From NCBI GenBank assembly GCA_964449465.1, contig CAYVBK010000014.1:47572-111571 (forward strand): a stretch of DNA of 64,000 nt, written 5' to 3'. This DNA is from CAYRXM01 sp964449465 (GTDB taxonomy: Bacteria > Chloroflexota > Anaerolineae > JAFGEY01). A program made the translations under genes and the position numbers. The notes below the pieces were generated by a model. That model made no database searches. It saw only the letters and a program-made list of their open reading frames with translations, and had not been told where the DNA came from. The first letter of the stretch is position 1. Each line of letters starts with the position of its first letter. Below, piece after piece: positions 49,656-59,029 of this stretch.

Positions 49656-51563
49656 TTACCATGGCCGATCATAGCCAAAACGGATCAACAGTTCGCCGGC
49701 CTGCCGCTTCCACTCGGCGACAAGCTGATCCATGCGCCGCCGCAACTCGGCGGCCGGACGATGCAGCGACAGCGATAGAGCCTCATAGACCCGCCCTGGC
49801 AGGTCGGCGGCGGCGGGCGGGCGCCAGCCCTTTTCGCACTTCCAGACGATGGACTGCGCCCAAAAAGCCTGGGCAAACCACTCCAGGTCGGCGCGGGTGG
49901 TATGGAGACCATACTCGGCCAGCAGCCGCACCAACAAGTCGTCGTCGCTCAAGCAATTGCCCTGACCATCCTGGCTGAAAATGACAAAGGTAAAGGCACA
50001 TTGTGACAGGGCATTGCCCAACACCCAGAAAAATTCTCTATCCAGCAATTGCCGGATCACTCGCGCAAAACAGGTCTGAAAAGCCTGCTCATCGGCATCG
50101 GGCGGCGGCAATTCACCCTCTACCTTGTAGGCCTGGCCGACATAATGACCGAAAAAACGACCAAAAGGCATCATAAAAGTCCATAAAGCATTGCAATGCC
50201 CGGCATTGCCCAACGTGCCTCGACCGCCGTTGAAAATGATGTCTTGCATGGCCGGATACCGGTCGGCCAAAGCCTGCGGCCCGTCGGCGACGGCGCGCAG
50301 AGCGGCATAATCGGCGGCATTGCTGCGCCGCAGCCAGTTCACCGCCAGCGACATGGCCGGCAGCCGTTGATCGGCCATGTCAATTAGATCCGGCGGCAGG
50401 TCGGCGGACGGGATCAGGCCGCGTGCCAGCCCTTCCCACAGCGCGGCCAGCCCGGCGCCAATGTCCATCACATCGCAACCCAATTGCTCGATGGGCAGCA
50501 TCACCTGCTGCTCGACCTGGCGAACGAACGACGACAAGTTCTGACCGGGCGGCGGCGTCAGCCCAGACATGGCAAAAACAGCCCAGGTCGGCTCAAAATC
50601 GTCCAGCAACATATCGTGCCCGTCGGGGGCATAATCGGCCGGCGTCCAATGCCAGTGACGACAATTGACCTGGCACCAATGACAGCCGGTTTGTCCCTGC
50701 CGGATAGCCTTGAGAACGGCCGGACTGCCCAAACGCGCCAGCGCATAGCCCATCTGCCGGGCATTATCGGCCGGCAGGGTGTTTTGAGCGCGCGGATGGG
50801 CGCCGGTAGCAAACAGCTTGGCAATGGTGCCGCCGGTAGGCGCCGACAGACGGGCGCAGTGCCGCTCTACCAGAGGCGCGATCAAGGCATTGGGATTGCG
50901 CACAAACGAGGTATCGGCAGGCCGGCCCAAAAACTGCGCCGGCGACAATGGGTCGGCCCGCAACACCAGAGCCAGGCCGTATCGGGCAAACACCGCACCG
51001 GCGCCGCCCCGCCCGGCATGATAAATGGCATCGGCGGCCAGGTTGGCGGTGCGATAGCCCAGCCGCGCACCCTCGCCAACCGTCAACACGCTGCCCCGAT
51101 GCGGCAACCCTTGCAGTTCACGCTCGACCAGCCAGTAAAACGCGCTGCGCTGTCCGGCCGGCAGATCGGCGGCGTCTCGCAAGTCAACATTCAATCGCGG
51201 CGCGTAACCCTCTATGACGATATATTGATCGGCCCGGCAGCCCGACGAGTTGTGAAAACAAACAGCGTCAAGGCCGAGATGGAGCAGCATGGCAGCCACA
51301 CGCCCCCCCACCAGGCTATAATGCGGCAGGCCGGTCAGCGGCGACATATAGCCCACGCAGGCCTTGTTGCCCGAAATGAACGGCAGCGGCCCGCGCGCCA
51401 GGATCAGAGCCTGGTCATCGCGTCGCAAGAGGTATTGGCACAAGGCCTCACCGCTGAGAAACACATAGTCGTGACGGGGATCGTGCGACAGGGTTTCGAC
51501 GTGTAACGTCTCCAGACGCCAACGCTGCGCCGACGAATCGAGCATCAAGACTCGACGATTCAT
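49656..51563 (-). CDS. Aldehyde ferredoxin oxidoreductase family protein
   Basis: A 635-residue tungsten/molybdenum pterin enzyme of the AOR family. The 4Fe-4S motif CHWCQVNC lies at residues 294-301, preceded by a pterin-binding N-terminal domain (LARGPLPFISGNKACVGYMSPLTGLP). AOR enzymes oxidise aldehydes to acids and reduce ferredoxin. The divergence from standard AOR motifs is moderate, so the aldehyde cannot be named. It starts at the ATG at 51563, in a TGATG overlap with the electron-carrier gene, pointing to a complex between the two. Confidence 0.88.
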   Translation of the reverse strand: MNRRVLMLDSSAQRWRLETLHVETLSHDPRHDYVFLSGEALCQYLLRRDDQALILARGPLPFISGNKACVGYMSPLTGLPHYSLVGGRVAAMLLHLGLDAVCFHNSSGCRADQYIVIEGYAPRLNVDLRDAADLPAGQRSAFYWLVERELQGLPHRGSVLTVGEGARLGYRTANLAADAIYHAGRGGAGAVFARYGLALVLRADPLSPAQFLGRPADTSFVRNPNALIAPLVERHCARLSAPTGGTIAKLFATGAHPRAQNTLPADNARQMGYALARLGSPAVLKAIRQGQTGCHWCQVNCRHWHWTPADYAPDGHDMLLDDFEPTWAVFAMSGLTPPPGQNLSSFVRQVEQQVMLPIEQLGCDVMDIGAGLAALWEGLARGLIPSADLPPDLIDMADQRLPAMSLAVNWLRRSNAADYAALRAVADGPQALADRYPAMQDIIFNGGRGTLGNAGHCNALWTFMMPFGRFFGHYVGQAYKVEGELPPPDADEQAFQTCFARVIRQLLDREFFWVLGNALSQCAFTFVIFSQDGQGNCLSDDDLLVRLLAEYGLHTTRADLEWFAQAFWAQSIVWKCEKGWRPPAAADLPGRVYEALSLSLHRPAAELRRRMDQLVAEWKRQAGELLIRFGYDRPW

Positions 51564-53080
51564 CATCCCTCCAGACGATAAACGCGAATGGCGGCCTGCC
51601 CTTCCATCGGACATTGATATTCGCAAATGCCGCAGCCGATGCACACCTCAGAACGCACCACCGGTTTTTGCAGGCCGGTATCGGCGTCGGTGATCAGGGC
51701 GATGGCTTTGGTCGGCACCGGGCACATTTCTTCGCAGACGATGCACGGCACGCCATAGGCCCAGGGCAGGCAGCGATCTCGATCTATCGCCGCCAGGCCA
51801 ATCTTGAAATGTCGCTTGGAGATCAGCGTCAGCGGCGGGATGGCCCCCGATGGGCAGACCTGCCCGCAGGCGTTGCAGCCATAATCGCAGTGACCCAAAC
51901 GCGGCGTCAAAACCGGCGTCCACACGCCCGACAACCCCCCTTCCCACAGAGCCGGCTGCAAACCCGATGTCGGGCAGACCTTGATGCACTGGCTGCATCG
52001 CACACAGCGGCTCAAAAATTCATCCTGGCTCGAAACGCCGGGCGGACGGATCAGGTGCGGATCGGGCCGACGGGCGCGGGCATCCGTCTGCGCCAGGGCC
52101 GCGCCCACCGCGCCGACGACCAGGCCGGCCAAAAGCTGGCGACGGGTGGGATCAAAAGGCCGACGCAGGTCGGGGCGAGATAGGCGAAACTCGATGCCGG
52201 CGGCCGGGCAGCCCGCCAGGCAGTCCAGGCAAACCACACATTCGCCCGCAGCCAGGTCAAAACCCTGCGCCGCCGGCTGGATCGCCCCCAGACGGCAATC
52301 GCCCACACACTGACCGCAGCGATGGCAGGCCGCGCCGATGACCGGCCTCAGCAGAGCGATCTTGGACAGCCAGCCCAGCAGCGCGCCCAGCGGGCAGACA
52401 TAGCGACACCAAAAACGGTCGGACAGGGCATTGAGGGCGATGATTCCGCCCATCAGCAAGGCGATCAGGATATGGCCGCCAAAAACCGGCGGCTTGACTG
52501 GCAGCACCGTGCCGCGCAGCAAGACCTCGATCTCGTGAACGAGCGGCTGAAACAGCGGAACGGGATAAATCCAGGCTTCCAGTGCCGTGATCGCGTGATT
52601 CAACAGCGGCAGGATCACCATAGTCATGGCACGAGTGAGCAGGGTGATGGGGTCGAGGATCAGCAGCGAGAGATTGCCAAACAGGGCCGCAGCCAGGGTG
52701 ACAATCAGCAAGATGTTTTTGAGCGAGCGCCAGCCGTTGGACAACCGGGCCGCCCGCTTGGATGCCGAAGCAAAGCGTGTCCATTCCAGCAACGCGCCCA
52801 GCGGACACAGCCAGCCGCACCACACCCGCCCCAATCCCAATGTCAAGACCAGGATGATCAACGCCAGAGCCAGGCGTGGTATCCAGGCCCGGCCGGCCAG
52901 CATCGCTGTGAGAGCGACCAGCGGATCGAGGCGAAAGAACAAGTCGGCCCAGGGCAAGGCAGCCCGCCGTTGCAGAGCGGCAAACAGCAAATAGACAAAC
53001 CCCACCATAGCCAGAATTTGCACCGCCTGCCGCGCTTGGCGCAGCAGGGGCCAGCGGCGCAACCGATCAAACCATTTCAT
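51563..53080 (-). CDS. NapH/NapG-like polyferredoxin membrane protein
   Basis: A 505-residue fusion. Residues 1-250 are a NapH/MauN-like membrane part with two WCxxxCPLG motifs and about five helices. The C-terminal half is NapG-like with six cysteine clusters (CHRCGQCVGDC, CVVCLDCLAGC, CVRCSQCIKVC, CDYGCNACGQVC, CIVCEEMC, CIGCGICEYQC). Between them is RRQLLAGLVVGAVGAAL, a twin-arginine-like segment and further helix. It can move electrons between ferredoxin-linked enzymes and the membrane. Its gene overlaps that of the AOR enzyme, its likely partner. No clear ribosome site. Confidence 0.88.
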   Translation of the reverse strand: MKWFDRLRRWPLLRQARQAVQILAMVGFVYLLFAALQRRAALPWADLFFRLDPLVALTAMLAGRAWIPRLALALIILVLTLGLGRVWCGWLCPLGALLEWTRFASASKRAARLSNGWRSLKNILLIVTLAAALFGNLSLLILDPITLLTRAMTMVILPLLNHAITALEAWIYPVPLFQPLVHEIEVLLRGTVLPVKPPVFGGHILIALLMGGIIALNALSDRFWCRYVCPLGALLGWLSKIALLRPVIGAACHRCGQCVGDCRLGAIQPAAQGFDLAAGECVVCLDCLAGCPAAGIEFRLSRPDLRRPFDPTRRQLLAGLVVGAVGAALAQTDARARRPDPHLIRPPGVSSQDEFLSRCVRCSQCIKVCPTSGLQPALWEGGLSGVWTPVLTPRLGHCDYGCNACGQVCPSGAIPPLTLISKRHFKIGLAAIDRDRCLPWAYGVPCIVCEEMCPVPTKAIALITDADTGLQKPVVRSEVCIGCGICEYQCPMEGQAAIRVYRLEG

Positions 53081-53092
53081 GGCTCAATTCCC

Positions 53093-54550
53093 CTACCCTG
53101 CCCAGGCCTGAATGAGCCAGGCGCAAAAACGCACCATGCCGTTCAAAGCCTCCAGCTTGATCCGCTCATTGATGCCATGCACTCGATCCAGGCCATCCGT
53201 GTCTTCGATCACCGGTGTAAAACGATAGATATTGTCGCAAACAGAGCGATAGTGGCGAGAATCGGTGGCACCCAACATTAAAAATGGCGTCACCGGCAAA
53301 GGGCCAAAGACATGGCGGATGACCCGCTTGAGGCTGGCGAACATCGGTGACAGGGTGGACGATTCTGGTATCGCCTCGCCGCCCATTCCTTCAATGCGCC
53401 GCACCTGCACCCGCTCATCGGCAATGACCCGGCGAATATGGGCCAACACCGCATCGGAATGGTCGCCGGGAAACAGACGGCAGTTGACCAAAGCTCGCGC
53501 TTCGGCCGGCAACACATTGTCTTTGACACCACCCGAAATGATCGTAGCCGCCATCGTCGTGCGCATCGTGGCATTGGTCTGCGGCGCGGCCTGCAACACC
53601 CGCCGGGCCACGCCGCCCAGCAGCCACAGGTTGGCAAACATCAGCCGATACAGCCAGGGCGCCGCCTGTCCAATGCCTTGAAAAAGCGGCTGAACGGCAC
53701 GCACATGCGCCGGCATGGGGTGAGCTTCCAGGCGCGTGATGGCCTGCGACAAAATGCCGATGGCGGTCTGGCGAGGCGGCACAGATGAATGGCCCGGCGA
53801 ACTGGACACCGACAATTCGACGGTCAGATAGCCCTTTTCGGCATTGCCGATCAAGGCCACCGGCCCCTGCACACCGGGGATCACATCTTGCACCAGGCCG
53901 CCGCCCTCATCCAATACCGCCGCCAGACGCGCGCCCTGCTGATGTAGCCAGGCGACAATCTGGGTGGCACCGGCGTTGCCGCCCAATTCCTCGTCGTGTC
54001 CAAAGGCCAGGTAGACAGTACGGCGCGGGCCATAGCCGGCCGCCAACAGCCCTTCGACCGCATCCAGCAGCGCAGAAACCTGATTTTTGACATCCTGCGT
54101 GCCGCGCCCCCAGATGTACCCATCGGCGATCTCGCCGGCAAAAGGCGGATGCTCCCACTGAGACAGTGTGGTCGGGTCGGCCGGCACCACGTCGAGGTGA
54201 GCCATCAACAGCACCGGCTCCAGGTCGGGTTGTGTGCCAGACCAGGTATACAGCAGGCTGTATTCGCCGATGGTCTGGCGGCTCAATTGAGTATGCACGC
54301 GCGGATACATCTGCTCCAGCCGGCGATGCACATCGCGCCAGACCTGAGCAGGCGGCTCGGCACCCGGCTCGATGGAAATTGTGGGGCATTGCACCAGCGT
54401 CACCAGATGCGCCGCCGCATTGGGCGCATCTATCTCTATGCCCTGAAGCGGAACCTCGGGCGGCTCGGCCCGCGACCAGGTCAGGGTGCGAAACAAGACC
54501 ACTCCGATCAGCAAAATCAACAACCCTGGTATCACCCATATCCACCCCAT
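53093..54550 (-). CDS. M20-family peptidase (carboxypeptidase-S-like)
   Basis: A 485-residue metallopeptidase with an N-terminal membrane anchor (WIWVIPGLLILLIGVVLF). Metal and catalytic motifs are LLMAHLDVVPADP, WGRGTQDVKNQ and GHDEELGGNAGA (catalytic Glu), and a dimerisation domain lies in the centre. It removes C-terminal amino acids or cleaves dipeptides. The ATG at 54550 is taken, with GGAG eight bases upstream, over TTG at 54556. It is the first gene of the long operon that continues to 44778. Confidence 0.92.
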   Translation of the reverse strand: MGWIWVIPGLLILLIGVVLFRTLTWSRAEPPEVPLQGIEIDAPNAAAHLVTLVQCPTISIEPGAEPPAQVWRDVHRRLEQMYPRVHTQLSRQTIGEYSLLYTWSGTQPDLEPVLLMAHLDVVPADPTTLSQWEHPPFAGEIADGYIWGRGTQDVKNQVSALLDAVEGLLAAGYGPRRTVYLAFGHDEELGGNAGATQIVAWLHQQGARLAAVLDEGGGLVQDVIPGVQGPVALIGNAEKGYLTVELSVSSSPGHSSVPPRQTAIGILSQAITRLEAHPMPAHVRAVQPLFQGIGQAAPWLYRLMFANLWLLGGVARRVLQAAPQTNATMRTTMAATIISGGVKDNVLPAEARALVNCRLFPGDHSDAVLAHIRRVIADERVQVRRIEGMGGEAIPESSTLSPMFASLKRVIRHVFGPLPVTPFLMLGATDSRHYRSVCDNIYRFTPVIEDTDGLDRVHGINERIKLEALNGMVRFCAWLIQAWAG

Positions 54551-54617
54551 AGTCAACTCTCCTTTGCATCACAACGTGGCGCGCCAGAACCTTTATTGTA
54601 CCACAATTTTGAATCGC

Positions 54618-54646
54618 TTGCATCTACTGCCGGTCATGGGTATAAT
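54618..54646 (+). promoter_or_regulatory. Promoter of 7TM kinase operon
   Basis: -35 TTGCAT (54618-54623), 17-base spacer, perfect -10 TATAAT (54641-54646). Start expected near 54653. On the other strand, TACAAT near 54597 is a possible -10 for the M20 gene, with a weak -35. Confidence 0.75.
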
Positions 54647-54709
54647 CACACTAACAAATTCACTCTCGGCCGTGAGACGGAAAACGGCATCACCGGGAGG
54701 TTACCCACA

Positions 54710-56551
54710 TTGACTGCAACCGCCTATCTTTCTGTTTTGTGTTTGATCGTTGTTCTGTCGGTCATTTCTTCAATCTATGTATGGATACGACATCCCATTC
54801 CGGGCAGCAAACTAGTCTCTCTATTGGCAACAGGCGGGGCAATTTGGGTACTCGGTTATGTGCTGGAACTGGCAACCAACGACCTGGTCGGCAAGCAATG
54901 GATGAACCGGGCGCAGTATATCGGCATTACGATGGTCTCGACGGCCTGGCTGGCTTTTGCCCTGCTCTATACCCGCCGAGAAAAGTGGCTGGTCCGGCCT
55001 CGCTGGCTCTGGCTGCTGATCGAACCCTCTTTGATGCTGATCCTGGTTTTCAGCAACGACTGGCATCACCTGATCTGGAAACCGGCCACGCTGTCGCCGA
55101 GCGGTCCGTTTACTGTCCTGGTACACCAACATGGCATCGGATATTGGGTGCATGCCGCCTATTCATACACGATACACATCGTTGTGATCGCTTTTTTTGT
55201 CCAGATGTTGACCCGTTCGCCGCAATTGTATCGCCGTCAGGTCTTGATGTTGCTCGTCGCCTCGGCCCTGCCTTTTGTCAGCAACCTCGTCATCCAGTTT
55301 GGCCTCAACCCGGCCCCGTTTGTAGACCTCACCCCTCTGTCGTTTGTCATCGCCAGCCAGATGTTGATTTGGGGCATGTTTTGGCTGCGTTCCGATGACA
55401 TTATCCCGGTGGCGCGGGCGGTGGTGCTGGAAAGCATCGGCGATGGGCTGATCGTGCTGGATGAGCAGAACCGCATCATTGATGTGAACGCCGCCGCCCG
55501 GCAGGTTGTCAAAACTCATCGCTCTTCGGCCTGGGGACAGCGGCTCGATCTCTTGTCGCCGGTGTGGGCCGACTTGCTCCGCCGCGCCGACGAAGAATCG
55601 TCAGATCAGAGCGACGAGATCGAGTTGGAGCAAGATGGCGTGCTGCATGTATGGGAGACGCGCATTTCAGAACTGATAGACTGGCGCCGTCGGGCGTTGG
55701 GACGGGCCATCGTGCTGCGCAATGTGACCGAGCGTCGGCAGCGCGAACAGGAACAACAGGCCTTGCAGGCCAGCCAGGAGCGGGCCAGGCGGCTTGAGTC
55801 GCTCAACATGCTCACCACCAGCCTGGCGCACAACCTGAACAACATCCTCAGCCCGCTGGTAGGCTATCCCGAGTTGATTATGTACAGCCTGCCCTCCGAC
55901 AGCCCCATTCAAGACGATTTGATGCAGATCGAATACGCCGCCCAAAAAGCAGCCCGCATCGTCCACGAATTGTTGACGCTGACCGAACACACTTGCGAAA
56001 TGGCCGTTCTTGACCTGAATCAGGTTGTCGAGAAATATATGCGCAGTTCTGTGTGTCAGGAAATTCTTGTCCAACACCCGAACGTTCAGGTTGAGACCTT
56101 GCTCGACAACGATCTGAACCACATCAATGGATACCTCCCTCACCTCAATCGGGTCTTGACCAACCTGATCACCAATGCGCTGGAATCCATGTCGGACAGC
56201 GGGCGGCTGACTTTGATCACCCGAAATGAACAGATGGCGCGGCCTCAAGTTGGCTATGAGCAAATTCCGGCCGGACAATATGTAGTTCTTGAAATCGGCG
56301 ATACGGGGCATGGAATGGCCGAGCAAGATACCGAGCACCTCTTTGAGCCTTTTTACTCGAAAAAAGGACTGAGCAGCCAGGTAGTTGGCCTGGGACTGGC
56401 TATTGTGCACAGCATTGTGCAAAATCATCAGGGATACATTGACGTGCAAACCCAACCAGGTCAGGGCACTCGGATGATTATGTATTTTCCGGCCACGCAA
56501 GGCCAGGCATCTGACCCGCTCTGTGACTGGTTTCAAGATGATGATCTGTGA
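54710..56551 (+). CDS. Sensor histidine kinase with 7TM N-terminus
   Basis: A 613-residue kinase. Residues about 5-220 hold seven hydrophobic segments of the histidine-kinase N-terminal 7TM type, then a PAS domain (ARAVVLESIGDGLIVLDEQNRIIDVNAAAR), and a kinase core. The phospho-acceptor region reads SLAHNLNNILSPLVGYPEL, the HxLNN class rather than HELRTP, and the ATP-binding domain has LITNALESMS, GDTGHGMAEQ and GLGLAIVHSIV. TTG at 54710 is the start, supported by GGGAGG nine bases upstream. No response regulator follows; it heads a dehydrogenase and beta-galactosidase gene run. Confidence 0.9.
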   Translation: MTATAYLSVLCLIVVLSVISSIYVWIRHPIPGSKLVSLLATGGAIWVLGYVLELATNDLVGKQWMNRAQYIGITMVSTAWLAFALLYTRREKWLVRPRWLWLLIEPSLMLILVFSNDWHHLIWKPATLSPSGPFTVLVHQHGIGYWVHAAYSYTIHIVVIAFFVQMLTRSPQLYRRQVLMLLVASALPFVSNLVIQFGLNPAPFVDLTPLSFVIASQMLIWGMFWLRSDDIIPVARAVVLESIGDGLIVLDEQNRIIDVNAAARQVVKTHRSSAWGQRLDLLSPVWADLLRRADEESSDQSDEIELEQDGVLHVWETRISELIDWRRRALGRAIVLRNVTERRQREQEQQALQASQERARRLESLNMLTTSLAHNLNNILSPLVGYPELIMYSLPSDSPIQDDLMQIEYAAQKAARIVHELLTLTEHTCEMAVLDLNQVVEKYMRSSVCQEILVQHPNVQVETLLDNDLNHINGYLPHLNRVLTNLITNALESMSDSGRLTLITRNEQMARPQVGYEQIPAGQYVVLEIGDTGHGMAEQDTEHLFEPFYSKKGLSSQVVGLGLAIVHSIVQNHQGYIDVQTQPGQGTRMIMYFPATQGQASDPLCDWFQDDDL

Positions 56552-56590
56552 GAACACTGGGGCAGATGAACATTCTAACAGGAGTTATCT

Positions 56591-57733
56591 ATGAAGCAAT
56601 GGCACATCCCCACCCACATTGTGACCGGGCAAGGCTGTATAGCCGAGATTGGACGGGTTGCGGCTGCTCTGGGCCAGACAGCGATGTTGGTCTGCGGTGC
56701 GCGTTCTTTGCACAAAAGTGGTTTTTTGGAGCGAGTGCTGTATTGGCTACGCGAATGTCAGGTGCAAATAACCGTCTATGATGCCATTGCCGATGAACCC
56801 ACCATCGAGATGGTGCAGAGTGGAATCGAGTTGGCGCAAACTGTCCAGACGCAGGTGATCATTGGCATCGGCGGCGGCAGCGCTATGGATGCCGCCAAAG
56901 CCATCGCCGGGCTGTACCCCGGCTGTGTTGCCGATTATATGAGCGGGCGGCAAACCGTTCAGGGGTGTGGCCGACCGTGGATCGCCGTGCCGACCACCGC
57001 CGGCACCGGCGCCGAAGCAACCAAAAATGCCGTGTTGATTGACCCTGCCCTCAGCCTCAAGACCAGCCTGCTGCACGACTCGTGGTTTGCCCACACGGCA
57101 TTGGTCGATCCCGAACTGACCCTCTCTTGTCCGCCGGCGGTGACGGCGGGCAGCGGCAGCGATGCCCTGACTCAGGCCATCGAAGCGTTCACGTCCATCG
57201 GAGCCACGCCGCTGACCGATGCGCTGGCAGCGGAAGCCATTCGACTGATCGGCGGCGCGCTGGAAAGGGCCTGGCAAAACGGACAGGACATTGCCGCCCG
57301 CGCTGATATGCTGTATGGCAGCCTGATGGCCGGCATGGCTTTGACCCATGCCCGGCTAGGCGGTGTGCATGGGCTGGCTCACCCGCTGGGATACCGCTAT
57401 CACATCCCGCATGGCACGGTCTGCGGCCTGCTGCTGCCCTATGTGATGGAGTACAATATCGAGTATGCGGCCGAGAAATATGCGCGGGTGGCTGGTCTGC
57501 TCCAGGTGGATATACGAAATATGACCGCGACAGAGGCTGCTCGCGCCGGCATTGCGCGGGTGCGTGAATTGTTTGGACGCATCGGCATCCCGGCCCATCT
57601 AGGCCCATTTGGCGTTCAGGTGCAAGATTTCCCCGTCCTCGTAGCCGAGTCGCTGCCGTCGGGGTCGCTCAAGCACAATCCGCGTCCGCTGCAAGCGGGT
57701 GATGTCGAAGCGATATTAAAGGTAGCTTTATAG
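56591..57733 (+). CDS. Iron-containing alcohol dehydrogenase
   Basis: A 380-residue group III dehydrogenase. NAD-binding IGIGGGSAMDAAKAIAG and the metal ligands in GSDALTQAIEAF (Asp), GLAHPLGYRYHIPHG (three His) are conserved. Substrates of such enzymes include alcohols, glycerol-like polyols and lactaldehyde. GGAG precedes the ATG. It lies between a kinase and an FAD oxidoreductase gene, in a run ending with sugar enzymes, so a polyol or sugar alcohol is possible. Confidence 0.93.
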   Translation: MKQWHIPTHIVTGQGCIAEIGRVAAALGQTAMLVCGARSLHKSGFLERVLYWLRECQVQITVYDAIADEPTIEMVQSGIELAQTVQTQVIIGIGGGSAMDAAKAIAGLYPGCVADYMSGRQTVQGCGRPWIAVPTTAGTGAEATKNAVLIDPALSLKTSLLHDSWFAHTALVDPELTLSCPPAVTAGSGSDALTQAIEAFTSIGATPLTDALAAEAIRLIGGALERAWQNGQDIAARADMLYGSLMAGMALTHARLGGVHGLAHPLGYRYHIPHGTVCGLLLPYVMEYNIEYAAEKYARVAGLLQVDIRNMTATEAARAGIARVRELFGRIGIPAHLGPFGVQVQDFPVLVAESLPSGSLKHNPRPLQAGDVEAILKVAL

Positions 57734-57748
57734 GTTTAGGAGTCGTTT

Positions 57749-59029
57749 ATGAACCAACCCTTGTCTACTGACGTATTGGTAGTCGGTGCAGGAGCGTCGG
57801 GCATTCCGGCGGCCATCGGTGCGGCGCGGGCCGGCGCACAGGTGATTTTGATCGAAGAAGACCCGGCCATCGGCGGAGCGATGAGCGATTATTATGTGGA
57901 CATGTTGTGCGGCGGCCCGGTCACCGGGGTAATGAGCGAAGCGCAAACTTTGCTGCGCACCCATTACAGCCCGACCCCCGAAGCGTTCTTTTTTCTGCCC
58001 GACAGCTTTCAACGGGTGTTTTGGCAGCTGCTCCGGCAAGAGCCACAGATCACGGTGATCACCGGGGCGCGAGTGATCGAAACGCAGGTTGAGGGGCAAC
58101 GGGTGATGGGCGTGCGCGCTGAGACCGGCTTGGGTCGCTCGCTGACCATCCATAGCCGGGCCACCATAGATGCCACCGGCGTCGGAGCGGTGTCCATTCT
58201 GGCCGGCTGCCAAGCCATGTATGGCCGCGACGCGCAGAGCGATTTTGGCGAGCCGCATGCCCCACTCCAACGCGACCTGGAGGTGCAGGAATGTACCTGG
58301 ATGTACATCAGCCAGAAAATCGGCGGCGGGCCTTGCTTTGATATGATGCAACTGGACAATGTGCGTCTGGGCGTGTTGGTGAACGGGCTGGGCTGGTTTC
58401 ATCAGGACCCCGAACGCGCCATGCAGTTGAATCGGGGCATTTATTTGCATTGGGGCTGTCGCGTGCGCTGCACCGACACCCGCGACACGGCAGCCATCGG
58501 CGCGGCGCAGAGCGAGGCATTGCAGTTGATGGAGCGCGATCATGCCTTGCTGCGCGAGGCCGGTTATGCCATCTATTTGGCCCCGCGACTGGGCGTGCGC
58601 GAGTCAAACCGCATCGTAGGACAGCATGTGATCAGTGAAAACGACCTGCGCTCCGGCGTCCTGCCCGCCGACACTATTGCCGTCGGTACGTATGGCATTG
58701 ACATTTGGGGCGAGTACAAGGGCATCAAGATCGAGGATCGGCTCACGCCGGCCTACGGCATCCCCTATCGCGCCCTGCTGCCGCGGGCGATGGATGGCCT
58801 GCTGCTGGCCGGGCGCAGCATCAGCGGGTCGCACCTGGGCATGAGCGCGTATCGGGTGATGCCCATCGCCGCCAGCATCGGGCAGGCAGCAGGTGTGGCA
58901 GCGGCGCTGGCTACTCAACGCAACCTGTCGCCTCGTGAGCTGGATGTTCAAGACGTGCAAGATGTGCTGCGGCAGCAGCATGTCCAGATTGATTTTGCCG
59001 GAGGAAACGATGAACCTCAAAGATGGTAA
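57749..59029 (+). CDS. FAD-dependent oxidoreductase (PF12831 type)
   Basis: A 426-residue flavoprotein. The dinucleotide motif is VLVVGAGASGIPAAIGAARAGAQVILIEED, with a second FAD-contact GLLLAGRSISGSHLGMSAYRVMP near the C-terminus. FAD_oxidored proteins of this kind are often found with sugar degradation genes but lack an assigned reaction. TAGGAG precedes the ATG. It overlaps the epimerase gene by 20 bases. Cytoplasmic; no signal peptide. Confidence 0.88.
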   Translation: MNQPLSTDVLVVGAGASGIPAAIGAARAGAQVILIEEDPAIGGAMSDYYVDMLCGGPVTGVMSEAQTLLRTHYSPTPEAFFFLPDSFQRVFWQLLRQEPQITVITGARVIETQVEGQRVMGVRAETGLGRSLTIHSRATIDATGVGAVSILAGCQAMYGRDAQSDFGEPHAPLQRDLEVQECTWMYISQKIGGGPCFDMMQLDNVRLGVLVNGLGWFHQDPERAMQLNRGIYLHWGCRVRCTDTRDTAAIGAAQSEALQLMERDHALLREAGYAIYLAPRLGVRESNRIVGQHVISENDLRSGVLPADTIAVGTYGIDIWGEYKGIKIEDRLTPAYGIPYRALLPRAMDGLLLAGRSISGSHLGMSAYRVMPIAASIGQAAGVAAALATQRNLSPRELDVQDVQDVLRQQHVQIDFAGGNDEPQRW

